From: Steromphala cineraria
Lineage: Eukaryota > Mollusca > Gastropoda > Trochida > Trochidae
DNA: 64,000 nucleotides
Direction: 5' to 3'
Assembly (NCBI GenBank): GCA_916613615.1
Contig: OU744726.1
Location: 55,382,987 to 55,446,986, forward strand
Positions 21,700 through 33,300 of this stretch are shown here, piece by piece. The notes under the pieces are model-generated. The model saw only the letters and a list, made by a program, of their open reading frames with translations. It was not told the DNA's origin and searched no databases. Made by a program: the position numbers and the translations under genes. How positions within the stretch are numbered: the first letter of the stretch is position 1; the number at the start of each line of letters is the position of its first letter.

Positions 21700-24105
21700 T
21701 TTCGTATTAAACTTGGTAAGCAGGATATCTGTAATGGATACTCAAATGTCGGATCACTATCCGGTTACCGCCACGATCTCCCTTACGAGACCACCTAACA
21801 ACAAGAAGGTGGTAAATGTTCGCAACGTCAAAAAGATTGATCGGGCATCGTTCAGACAAGATCTTGTGGAGTCAGTTCAAACAACTCTAAATGTTAACGA
21901 TCCTAATAAACTGTGTGAGTCATACAACGCCACATTATCTCAGCTATTGGATAAACATGCACCATTTACCACAAAGACAATATCTGACAAGTGTTTGTTG
22001 CCATGGTATAATGAGGATATTTCTGCTTACAAAAGGATACGCAGGTCAATACAACGGACATGGAGAAAATCTGGCCTTGAAGTACATCGCCAAATGTTCA
22101 AGCATGCCAGAAATACAGTTACACGCAAAATTCGGACTGCCAAATCTGAGCATTGTTTGGCATCCTTAAAATCTGCTAAATCGAGTAGAGATCTGTACAA
22201 GTTTGTCGACAAACTGCGTGGAAAGAGTTGTGATTCTCCATTACCATCACATAAGGATACGTTGGATATTGTGACAAACTTCAACTCCTTATTTGTTGAG
22301 AAAATACACAAAATCCGAACTGAACTTGATTCTGCAACCATTGTTGGGGGAAAGGGTGTGGTATCAACTATAACATCAGTTCAAAGCCCTAAACTTGAAT
22401 CATTTACTCCTTTCACTGAGGACGATATTCTAAAGTTGATTTCAGCAGCCAAACCAACTTTCTGTATTCTGGATCCTGCACCAACAAGATTTGTCTTGGA
22501 ATTCATTGATATTCTGTTACCAGTGTTTACAAAAATCGTAAACTCAAGTATCAGTACAGGTGTTGTCCCGGACTGTCTTAAAGTAGCAGTTGTGAAACCT
22601 TTATTAAAGAAGGCAGGCATGGATCAAGAGGTACTATCAAGCTATAGGCCAGTATCTAACCTGTCGTACCTGTACAAACTGCTGGAACGAGCAACAAAAT
22701 CCAGACTCCTTAAACATCTTCAAGACCACAACCTGATGCATGTTCACCAGTCGGCTTATCGTGCTGACCACTCCACTGAGACTGCTTTGCTCCATGTCAT
22801 GGACAATCTGTTGATGGCAGCTGATAGAGGCGAGGTCACTGTCTGGACCTTACTCGATTTATCAGCTGCCTTTGATACGATTGACCACGGGCAGTTGATC
22901 GAGTGTCTGAAGTTTGATTTTGGTGTCTGTGAGAATGCACTGCAGTGGTTCAAATCATACCTGAAAGACAGAAAACAATCAGTTCTAATTCAAAATCAGC
23001 AATCTTCTCAGCAAAGTTTGATATTTGGGGTGCCACAAGGGTCTGTCCTTGGACCCATTCTATTTACACTTTATATGAGGAACTTGGGCAGAGTATTTGA
23101 AGGTGATGTTGTTGTATACCAGTCGTATGCTGATGACAACCAGCTACTTAACTCATCTTCTCCAAATGCGCTATCTACAAATATTGTAGACATGGAATAG
23201 TGTATTGCTGACACAAAGACGTGGATGGATAACAGAAAGCTTAAGTTGAATGATGACAAACCGGAGGTACTGTTGTCAGGATCAGTGCAGAACCGTGCAA
23301 AAGTGGATATATCCTCTATAGCTGTTGGCTGTTCAGTACAGTTCAGCACTTCAGTCAAAGATTTAGGTGTCTACATTGACTCCAGCTTAACTATGGAGAT
23401 ACAAGTTAACAATGTATGTAGGACTTGCTATCTTCAACTCAGAAGTTTTTTCTAGTATTCGTGATATCCTCACTCGGGAGGCTGCTCACCTCCTATTTCG
23501 CTCTTTGATCCTCTCACGTTTGGATCATTGCTGCAGTCTCCTGAGCAATATGCGGCAAGATCTTATATGTAAGTTGCAGAGAGTTCAGAACTCGGCTGCT
23601 AGACTTATTTGTAGAGCCAGAAAGCGAAGCCATGTGACACCACTGCTAGTTAGTCTTCACTGGCTTCCCATTAAGCAGAGGATAGACTACAAGGTGCTAA
23701 CCCTGACGTACAAATGCATCAATGGGAATGCTCCGGATTACCTCATTAAACTGTTAAGTCAGTATACTCCAGCCCGTTCGTTGAGATATAGTTCACAACA
23801 ACAACTGTGCATACCAAAAGTGAGACTGAAGCCATTTGTCACAGAAGCTTTTCCTACGTTGCACCTGTCCTGTGGAATTCCTTGCCCCTTACCATCAAAG
23901 AGGCAGAGAGTGTCACCTCATTTCAGTCAAAACTGAAAACATTCCTATTTAAACAAGCTTATGATATCTAAATGCAAAATTTTCATACTACACCTAGTAT
24001 ATCCAGTTGTGTCCCGTGAACGTTTGTAGCGCCTAGAGAATTTGCTAAGTGACTTGATTTGTGCACGTTACAAGAACACTTATTATTATTATTATTATCA
24101 TTACA
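21700..24105 (+). mobile_element. L2-like LINE, 5'-truncated, with (TTA)n 3' tail
   Basis: Starts within the end of the endonuclease and continues through a full RT to a non-coding 3' end finishing in (TTA)n at 24,078-24,100. The CR1/L2-group hallmarks and the ATT-type microsatellite tail fit L2. It lies directly against the resumed LINE A sequence, so it is inserted within LINE A. Bases 21,584-21,699 between Harbinger and this LINE are unassigned. Confidence 0.8.
21713..23971 (+). pseudogene. L2-like endonuclease end and reverse transcriptase
   Basis: MSDHYPVTATISL is the conserved His motif that closes the APE endonuclease. Then come the linker PWYNEDISAYKRIRRSIQRT and the RT motifs SSYRPVSNLSYLYKLLER, LDLSAAFDTIDH (catalytic Asp), GVPQGSVLGPILFTLYM and SYADDNQLL (catalytic Asp pair). 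The C-terminal region is LHWLPIKQRIDYKVLTLTYK, ending KTFLFKQAYDI-stop at 23,969-23,971. Defects: an in-frame TAG near 23,198 and frameshifts near 23,445 and 23,850. Apart from these it is well preserved, suggesting a fairly young insertion. Confidence 0.85.
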
Positions 24106-24945
24106 AGTAAAATATTTATTTTGAGTAACAAGTATGCTGTTTTAAAGAAACGGAATTTGAATTTTAGAGTGCACGTTCAATTTTCTGATATCAGGCTTCA
24201 ACATTTTCTTAACATAAATGTTAATTATCATATACCATACGTTGTTTCGGAAGTTTCTCGTAATTTATTTGATCGTTTTAATCATATTTGGAAAGCATCT
24301 ATTTCTAATGTAAATGGTTCAACGAGCCATGGAGGTAATAAGCTAAGAACTTATGCTACCTTTAAAGAGGATTATCATCCTGAATTTTATGTTATGTGCA
24401 ATATGCCTCGTTCTTATAGACGTTCATTATCTCTTTTTAGATGTGGTGTCGCTCCTCTACGAGTTGAAACTGTAAGATACAATTGTACTCATCTACAGAA
24501 TAGAACTTGTTTTAATTGTAAAGTTTCTTTTGAAGATGAAGGCCATGTTTTATTACAATGCCCTCTGTATTCCTGTGAAAGACTTCATTTTAAGAAGATG
24601 TGAGCAATTCAACAATAACTTTATGACTTTTAAAGATGTTGATAAAATGAAATGTGTAATGTCCAATCCACAAGTGTCTTACTATGCAGCCAAAACCTGC
24701 TTTCTTATTCTAAAACGGCGACAAGCTCTTCTATACTCTTAACTCTGTGATGTAACTATTTGTATTATATGTCAATTATTTATTTTTTTATTTTTTTATT
24801 TTTACTCGTTTATAGTCTCTCTTATAGGCTCAACATCGTTTATATTTATAAGTGTATATATATTTATTTATTTATACCGTGATTGTACTAATGATGCTGA
24901 GGTGAGACTCAAATAAATTATCTGTATGTCTGTCTGTCTGTCTGT
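24106..24945 (+). mobile_element. LINE family A copy 1, 3' part with (TGTC)n tail
   Basis: The C-terminal protein segment NVNYHIPYVVSEVSRNLFDR…LRTYATFKEDY matches the minus-strand copy at 35,256-35,830. The finger CFNCKVSFEDEGHVLLQC has CxxC…HxxxxC spacing typical of LINE C-termini. A frameshift near 24,585 breaks it; the last block TCFLILKRRQALLYS ends at 24,742. The 3' non-coding end GAGGTGAGACTCAAATAAAT runs into (TGTC)n at 24,926-24,945. Confidence 0.8.
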
Positions 24946-26089
24946 TATTTGCAAGTTGTTTAAACACTAGGATAATTCATACAGTTCATTCTTCACATCA
25001 AAGTGTATGGTGCAAGAAAAACAGAAGCCGAGTTATGTAATAAGATCAATTATTGTATGTTTGTCACCAGTCTAAAATACGTAATACGCTGGACTTGAAA
25101 GAGGTCCTTTCATCAAAGTCATGTTGACCCGCCATTTGGAGTTGTTTTAATTGCGTGAAATGATACAAAAGGACTGTATTGTTGTTATAACCTTTCTAAT
25201 GCTAAAATATTCGCGTTTGGTTTTACAAACTATATAAAATTACATTTATAACATTCTTAGTCTTCTTATCAATTCATACAATTAAACATATAGCAGAAGG
25301 ATATCAAAATGTTAGGGATGAGACTCTTGTAATCTTTCATTTAACTGATGACTTCAGAAAATACAAACACAATAATTATAAGCTCTTTCACAAACAATGA
25401 GGCATTTCATAAGCAAAAAAAGGCAGTTACATTTAGAACTTATTACAGGTTTTAGTACACAATTTACTGTCGTCACATCTCGGGTATACTGATATCAAAG
25501 AAAGAAGTGTTACTGTACATTCACTGTAAAGGTTTAGATGGATAGAGCACAATTATATGTTAATATGACAAATTTTTGAGTTATTGAAATACAACCGTCA
25601 GTAAATATGTTTGCGCTATTTTCTTATTGTTTCGCTTGTTGTAAAGGTATGCAGATAAAATGCATACATGTATGAACGGACGTACATTTGTAACTGTGTC
25701 TATTTATCTGATTTGATAATGGTAAAACTATTCTTCTCTGTCATTTTTCATTTTACTTTTCAACGAGACTAGCACTGCATCGTACACGTTAGGAGGTTAG
25801 GAACACCACTAGAATTGTCAAAAGTTTGAAATATTAACTCATTGAAATTTTTATTAAAACGGTTTGACTGGTCAACAGTTACTTGACGGCTGAGTGAGAA
25901 GCAATCCTTACACACAAGCTCCATTGTTTTGTTCGAGTATCTATTTTTCATACCATCTCTATACTATATATCGAGGTGTTCATCAGGCATACCGGATGTT
26001 CATGCGTTGAGTTACTGTGCAAAATAGTTACAAACCTCGACCTCGGGTTTAAGTTAGATGAACACCTCGATCTCAGTCTATTACGAAGA
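24946..26089. other. AT-rich region without recognisable genes
   Basis: No recognisable coding sequence. A 15-base inverted repeat (ATCGAGGTGTTCATC at 25,971-25,985 and GATGAACACCTCGAT at 26,057-26,071) brackets a 70-base spacer containing AACCTCGACCTCGG. Confidence 0.5.
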
Positions 26090-26560
26090 AGAAGAAGATT
26101 CTTTTATTTAAGTGTCACACACTTTAAAAGTGTCCGGCCAAAAGTGACCTATGAGAAACTAAAATCATCATAAGACATGTTATAAATAATAATGATATAT
26201 GTTAAAATCCGACATAATAAAACATAATGTATAATACATGGAAGTAACCCAGTGCTAAATTACATACATGTATATGCAAAATACAATATTAAATGGCTGA
26301 TTTATACCTTTTGTTATACATACAATATAAACTGTTGCGGCGATGTATTTGATGTGGTGTATATTGGACAGCAAGTAAATAGCCTTATCAAGAGAAGATA
26401 ATCTGTGAAAATACTGGTCACATACATTAAGTTTATAAAATAGCTCAGATCTTATTTCTTTGTAGAAACTGCACTCGACAAGAAAATGAACCTCGTCCTC
26501 TATAGAATTACTATTACGTATCTCCCCAATTTGATAAGCAATTATTTAGCAAGCAGAACT
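26090..26560 (-). pseudogene. Decayed LINE 3' end with C-terminal finger and (TTC)n tail
   Basis: The minus strand reads SIEDEVHFLVECSFYKEIRS followed by LSSLDKAIYLLSN, the same layout as LINE A C-termini (E-D-E-x-H-x4-C, then a helix before …LLSNP). It ends in GAAGAAGAAG on the + strand (26,088-26,099), i.e. a (CTT)n tail. The upstream CxxC is degraded. It is a different, older family than LINE A. Confidence 0.55.
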
Positions 26561-28239
26561 TGTTAAATATGTTGCGGCAGAAGACAGACGATCTAACGGA
26601 GGAAACTGCATATTTTACAAAACAAACTCATAAAAATGTCGGCTGTGCATGTACGTGAAGTATACAACATTTTCCAAATTGAATCAATTGTTTTATGACT
26701 TTAAGGAAATCTTACTGATAGAACGAAATGAGCATTATTATCTAAATTCTTTTAAATACGTAATTAAAGGAAATAAAGAATATTCTACCGTTTCTTCTCG
26801 TGATCATCGATTTAGTTTTGTTCTTGGATTCGGACACAGTGAAACTAAGAACAAAACGTTTATCAGACGTTTATCCACATAACCCAACTTTAATGGAATA
26901 TCTCTTCACTGTTCCTTGGAATATCTCTATTTGCTTAGAAATAATCTGTACGGTATTATTTATTACGAAATAGACGCCTGCCTTGAATAGAAGCCTGCCT
27001 CAAAAAGACGCCTATGGTTAAGACTGTTTGAAAATAATAAACGCCCAGCGTGTAATTAAGGAAATACGGTAGGTCATATTCTAAATATAGCACAAGTCAA
27101 TTTCAGTAGCTCTGATAATAAATACATGTTTTCAACGTAAACATTTAGTGACATCGTTAAGTATGACTTGTCACGTGGTCGTAAGTGATCTACCTATTAG
27201 TAAACATAAGTCTTTTTTCGATGTCACCATCGTTCTTACACAAACATTACTTTTAAATCGCCAGGCGAGCCCAGCGTGAAATTAAATCGCGTGGGTTATA
27301 AAAAAGTGGATTCTGCGATTATTGAATGCGAAATAATGCTCTTATCTGGAACAAATGCAGACTCTTCATCAAATGAAGATGTTTTTGATTTAGTCTGTTA
27401 ACATTTATCAGCGTCTTAAATAGAAAATATTGTTTCTTTTAACATGACATTTAAAGCGAAATCATATTCCACAGTTTAATGTGCCAAATATTTTGTATTA
27501 CCCACATGGTGACGTAATGCATTTTTTGCTACAGCTCTGTTCATTGGTCTTTTGATTTGGATACAACACATGTGATTGGCGCGGCTTCCCTTTGAAAATA
27601 TCAAGAGTAATATAGAGAGAATTCAGAAAAGTTTTAGGAGAATCAAATCATAATACTTGGTGCCCTTTGGGGCACTATGCAATAAGTTACTGAATTGCAT
27701 GTTCAAATTGTTCTCTAAATTCGATATTATTGTAATAAAATGGTAACAAGCGTTACCAGATGATAGCAAATGCAAATTGAATTAACTCAGCGAACCGTAT
27801 CTCCTTAACACGCCAGCGGTCGCTTAAGTGTAATAGAAAAGTAGGTCGGGATGTCAAAACATAAGTTTCAATAAACAGTTAAAGTTACAATACACATTCG
27901 GATTCTAGAGAGGGACAGGGACGCTAATCTTTTCCTTATATGATAGCGCAAAACTACATTATGTAATTCAGTTTATGGCAGGGGAACATGCTTGTTACCT
28001 CGCAGTGGTAGTGGGATGTAAACTTATGCTGTCAATCATATTGGAAGTTATGAAGATATACATATTCTTTTTCTGTTATGATCGAGTTAATATTAATGAA
28101 CAAACTCATATTGTCCTAGGATTCCGCGTGCCGATGTGTTCATCATTGTGTGAAAGTGAAATTTGATTCCTAAATTCATTTAAGTACGCATCTTGTTTTG
28201 CATTTGGAATTATTTAGACAATCACTAAATACACTTGAC
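26561..28239. other. AT-rich region; short repeats only
   Basis: No gene recognised. It contains an 18-base-period motif around 26,968-27,030 (AAATAGACGCCTGCCTTG and variants) and, at about 27,785-28,010, a diverged copy of a repeat also present at 38,470-38,690. Confidence 0.45.
27785..28010 (+). repeat. Interspersed repeat, copy 1
   Basis: Shares CCGTATCTCC, AACACGCCAG, GGTCGCT, ACATTCGGATTCT and GGCAGGGGAACATG-type blocks in the same order with 38,470-38,690, with substitutions and small indels. No coding content. The family is unknown. Confidence 0.5.
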
Positions 28240-28325
28240 AACGTTACATACGAAACGTGGGTTCGAACCTGTGACCAGTTGGATTCAGGCCCAGTAAGCT
28301 AACCCGTTGACCACGGAGGTCAGTT
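28240..28325 (-). repeat. tRNA-like SINE head
   Basis: The minus strand carries an A-box-like GTGGTCAACGGGTTAGC and a consensus B box, GGTTCGAACCC, with spacing suitable for an RNA polymerase III promoter. Acceptor-stem halves do not pair, so it is a SINE head rather than a working tRNA gene. No clear 3' tail is seen. Confidence 0.45.
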
Positions 28326-29805
28326 GCAGACAATGGATTTCAAACTGTCTTCATATATTGATAATTCTTAAATAAATATCATTGGCACCGAGTGTACATC
28401 AACCGTTAGTTAATGCTTTTGTACTTGTTTGCTGCTCTTTTTTCAAATGTTTTCAAAATTTTGCATTGACTATTTGTATGTACAGTCCAATATATATCAA
28501 TATTTGTAATGTAACATATCTATACCTTGTCAATGCGATTAATTCTCCATCATTAACACTTTATGCCTGATATAGAAGCAGATAACATGACATAAATCCA
28601 CTGGTCAGCAAGCGAGTAGCCTATTGTCGCGACAGTACTCAACAATCAGACAGACAGTCCACTCTCCAACATTGCGTCATGGAGACATGGGAAAGTGTGC
28701 AGGTGTAAAAACATGCTCTAGTTGCAGCGGGTTTAATTTAATCTGATCTTAATGTAAATTTGAATTTCTCTCAAACTGATTTGCTTTTGGTTCATTTCTA
28801 TAAGATAAACTTTAATATATTTGTAAAGTATATGTAAGAGAGCACTTGATATATCGTTTCAATGTGGATATAATACCCGTGTTTCAAAATCGTAGTGGGG
28901 ACTTCTAATCTCAAGGGCGTATTTCATAGTGCTTACCACGGCTGATCTTAACCTGTATGCTTTGTTTAAGCTTTTAGAACTCCAAATTTGCAGTGATTGT
29001 ATGATTGGTTTGGGTAAACTCGTTACAAGTCAAAAACGAAAACGAACTACCCACAAGGCATACAGACAGTAAGTAAGAAAAATCAAGTTCTGAATAAATT
29101 GTCCAGAGTAGACCAAGTCCTCACTTTAACCCATAACACGAATTAATTAATATAATTATGATGTTAAGGTTTTTAAAATAAAGAAAGTGCTGAAATTCTG
29201 TCAGTATGTCAAACTTTTAATGTTTCCGTTTGACTGAATACATATGAAATGATTTTGATTATAATGCAGAGAAATATATAGATGACAACTTTATTGTTCA
29301 TTGTATGCAACGATTCGATACCGATTCTTGTTGTGTACTTCAAAGCAGTCGCATACGATGAAGTTGTTATCCACATAATCCCTCTGTATTATTGTTTTTC
29401 CAATTTCTAAAATACCTCTCAAAGAAGTTATGATTTTGATGCATTAAGAAATGCACATTGTTATTATTTCACTTTGTACTCTTTTTTCACAAGCAGGTAT
29501 TTATTTCATTGCGTACTTTTTGTAACGTAAAATACGCAAAAATAATGGATAAATTTAACTCTAATACGTGTATGTCATTTATCAGTGGTAACTTGTAATT
29601 GAGATCAATTTCATATCGTTCATATCATTTTGATACCGTCGACCCCTTAAAAGTACCCCTAAACATACATATTGGCATGATATGGCAATAGTGTAGTATC
29701 ATGAATAAATATATGAACATTCTAATTGAACTGAAAACATTATTTTCATGAAAATCTCGTTGCATGCAGTACGGATGTGTCATAGATCACATTGGACGGT
29801 ATGAC
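28326..29805. other. AT-rich region, nothing recognised
   Basis: Short open frames only, with no similarity I can name and no structured repeat. Confidence 0.45.
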
Positions 29806-30314
29806 TGTAACATATCATGTGACACTTAAATATAATATTTCTGTCTGTCTGTATATCTGTACTAGGTGAGGAATTTCTGTTGTTGCACAAATACATACAC
29901 GGTTGTCTGATTTCACATTTGTATGGCTTGTCGTTTTGAACATACCGTGAATTGGGTTCGAACTTATGACGTACTTGTCAACTTTACCCAGCCACTTCAT
30001 GTTCTAATATTTTAACAGATCGCAATAATGATGACACAATTATAGCAGCCTAATATCTCGTTCAGTCTGAAATAAGAAAATGGGTGTCCTTGAATTAACA
30101 GACAGACAGATAATTTATTTGAGTCTCACCTCAACATAATAAATACAGGTAAAGTACAATGTAATATATGCATTAAAAAATCGAATTTAAATGTTGAGCC
30201 AATCTTTACAGATTTATGAGAGACTAATCAACGTATAAAATAAGAAACAAAAGGAATACAGGGTATATAATACAACTATTTACAATATAAGTTAACCATA
30301 TAAAAGGGTCTGTC
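29806..30314. repeat. 509-bp direct repeat, left copy (flank of LINE B)
   Basis: From TGTAACATATCATG to GGGTCTGTC this matches 34,770-35,278 base for base except at three positions noted by eye. It contains the 3' end of LINE A (minus, 30,097-30,314) and a SINE-like piece with GGGTTCGAACTT near 29,950. The two copies abut the exact ends of the LINE B insertion, so they behave as its target-site duplication. Confidence 0.9.
29900..30002 (-). repeat. Possible tRNA-like SINE fragment (repeated at 34,864-34,966)
   Basis: The minus strand reads TGGCTGGGTAAAGTTG (A-box-like) and AAGTTCGAACCC (B-box-like) about 30 bases apart. The spacing and boxes suggest a pol III-derived SINE head; the remainder is undefined. 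Confidence 0.35.
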
Positions 30315-33300
30315 ATCATCATCATCTTCTTTATTTCCTCCAGTCGTGGAGATTACAAGGAAATGCGGATATATATAAGAGGGGGTTGGAAAAAAAACCT
30401 TACTTTACAAAATTAGAAGAATTAGGATTAGAAGAGTCTTTGCAACGTCACACCCCATGTGGTGTGCAGTATGGATCACAGTGTGTTGTACACTGAGGCA
30501 GAAGCCATCAGAAAGCTGGATGTGAGCTTCAGCAGCTCGCTGTGGCAGGAAGAGTCCAGGTCAATGGGGACTGGCTTCCCCATCATGTAAAGCAGGAGTT
30601 GTGTGTCGTCACAGTTATTGAGCATGACGTGCAGGTCGATGGGGTAGGCGTCAGAGATGATTGTCCACAGCATTTCCCTCAGTCTAAGGATCTTCTGATT
30701 GGAGCAAGATGTGGCAATGTGCTGGATGAGGTCCTTATATGGTGAGTTGCAGTGCTGACAAATGCGCTGGAGATCCTGTGGCGGGGCTACCCATAGACAA
30801 GAGAGGAAGTCAAGCTGTCTTATGTAGCGTCTGTCCTTGGATGTCTTCCAGGTGATAGCTGGTCTGATGGATGTGTGCAGCATCCGGAACCTTGAGAAGT
30901 CACTGTTGACTTGTACTCTTTGGCGCCAGGTGGTCGAGTAGAACACATCAACATTGGTGTTCACAGTCCGTTTCCAGAGTGATTTTGGTGGTACGACTCC
31001 AGTTTTTATGAATTGGATGAGAAGGTCCTGCATACAGAATTTGTGGAGCTTTTCTGTGAGGTCCGTGACAAAGCTGTGTTTCTGAGAAGGAAGAGTACTT
31101 GAGGTTAAGAGTCTGATGTTAAAAATATGCTTTGATATCGTGCTGGGGTTAAGCAAGCAGAGTTTGTGAAGAAACATTAGCTTTCTCTTATCGACTTCAG
31201 CTTCAATGGGGTGCCACCCAAGCATACTGAGTGACATGTCCGTTCTGGTCTGGGTTTTGAAACCTTGTATTCTTTTTGCAAAATACCTCCAGGTTACCTC
31301 GAGTTTATTTAGGTCTTTTGTACTGATGCTGTTCCATAGCTCACATCCGTACAGCATTGAGGGAAGGACTGTCTTTTTCACAAGATTTGCAGCTGTGATT
31401 GGGTTCAGTGACTTAGGTTTTATCCCGATTCCAATTAATCCATGGAATAGAGCCTTTCCTTTGGTACAAGCATTGTCGATGGCGTCTGTAGGTGACAGAG
31501 CAGGGTTCAGCAAGTAGCCAAGGTGTTTGACAGCGTTGGACGGTGTTATAGGAGCGTTGCCGATGGTAACAAAGGGTTGCCGTGATACTAGTTTAGGCAT
31601 GGGTGGGAAACATATGCTTTCACATTTGTTGGGATGAATTTCGAACCTCCACTTGTTACTGTAGCTGTGTGCCAGGTTCATCATGACTTGAAGATTTCTT
31701 GGAGTGAGGGAAAGAAGACATATATCGTCCGCAAGAGTTGGATTGCCACAGGGTTCTGATGCAACTTTAATGCCACATTCGCTGTTTTTCAGTATATCCA
31801 GAAGTTCGTTGATAAAGAGGAGATACATGAATGTTGACAGGACACCTCCTTGTCTGACCCCACGCTGTAGAGGGAACCATCTTGAGGAACAACCGTTACT
31901 GGTGATGCAGCTCTGCAAATGAGCATATGAATCGGATAGTATCCTTTCAAGGTAGCGGGGAAGGTGAAGGTGGTGAAGCTTCCATAGCAAACCGTTGTGC
32001 CACACAGTGTCAAATGCCTTTTTGATGTCAATAAAGGCAGCAAAGACTCTACTTCCAAGGCTCTGGTTATGAAGAATGGCTTCCTTCACATTGAATGCGG
32101 CTGTGGTTGTGCCAAGTCCTTTCTGGTATCCTTGTTGTTGAGGATCTGGAATTATGACATCACTTTGAGAGACATGATGTTTTATTCTCTCATACAGTAT
32201 CTTCTCAAAAAGTTTGTAGATGACGGGGAGAAGAGTTATTGGTCGGTAGTTTTCAGGAAGGTGTTTTGGTTTTCTGTTGCCTTTGTATATAGGAAGAATA
32301 ATTCCTTTCTTGCAAGCGTGTGGAATTTTACCAACTTGCAACATTCTTGAGAAGAGCTTAGCCAGATAGAGTAGTAGTGTGTCACCTCCATACAGTAAAT
32401 GTTCATTCTCGATGAGGTCATGGCCCGGGGCTTTTCGTTTCTTGAGGGAGTTTAAGGACTTTTGGACTTCTTCAGTGTCCACAGCTTGGTCTTCTTCCTC
32501 AAGGTGTCTTAATTGGGCCATCAGGTGATTGACGTTAGTGTCGATTTCTTTCTTGAAGTCTGCATCAAACTGTGGCGAGTACTTGTCACTGTGAAGGTCA
32601 CTGTAAAAGTCGGCAAACGCTTCAGAAATAAGGTGTGGTTCGTGGACGTGCTGATCATTCATCATAAGGCTTGGGCAGTTAATGTTGGGGTTTTGACGTG
32701 TCTGGTTAATCTTTTTCCAGAAGAGACGTGAGTCAAGTTCAGCTAAGTCTTCGAGGTCTTGAAATGCTATTTCATGCATATCTTCAATTGCTTTGCGTTG
32801 GGTGCGCCTGAAGCATCTTTTGGCGTCCTTATAGTGACGATACAGTGGATTTGTGGAGTCTTTAGGTGATCCTGCTGATAGCCAAGTTCTCCTTGCGGAT
32901 CTCTGTTTTGTATGTGCTGCTTTAACTGTTGATGTCCAGTAGGGTTTTGTATGTGGATTGTAAGACGAGACAGGAATGGAAGCATGGCTTGCTTTCTTGA
33001 TGCTTGAAACAATATGTTGATATAAGTCGTTGATATCGTTGCTCTTAATGGGCGAGGATGTCAGTTCATCATTGACTTTGGACTTGTATTCCTCGAGATT
33101 AAGAATATTGCATTTATGCCAAGCAAAATGTTTTGTGTTGGTATCAGGGGGTTGCATGGCCAGTGTTTCAGGTGGAAGTAGCATTGTCATCTTTATTGGA
33201 AGATGATCGGAGACACAGTTCCAGCTATCTGATTCCATTATATCAATTTCCAGGATATGATCCGGAAAGTAATCTGTCAAGAAAATGTAGTCAATCAGGG

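Noticed and set aside
24061..24105. N-terminal isoleucine run of the 24,061 frame
   Set aside because: It is the (TTA)n tail of the L2-like LINE read through into LINE A sequence.
28250..28325. Possible tRNA gene (minus strand, A and B boxes)
   Set aside because: The acceptor-stem halves do not pair and no convincing anticodon arm can be drawn; it fits a SINE head better.
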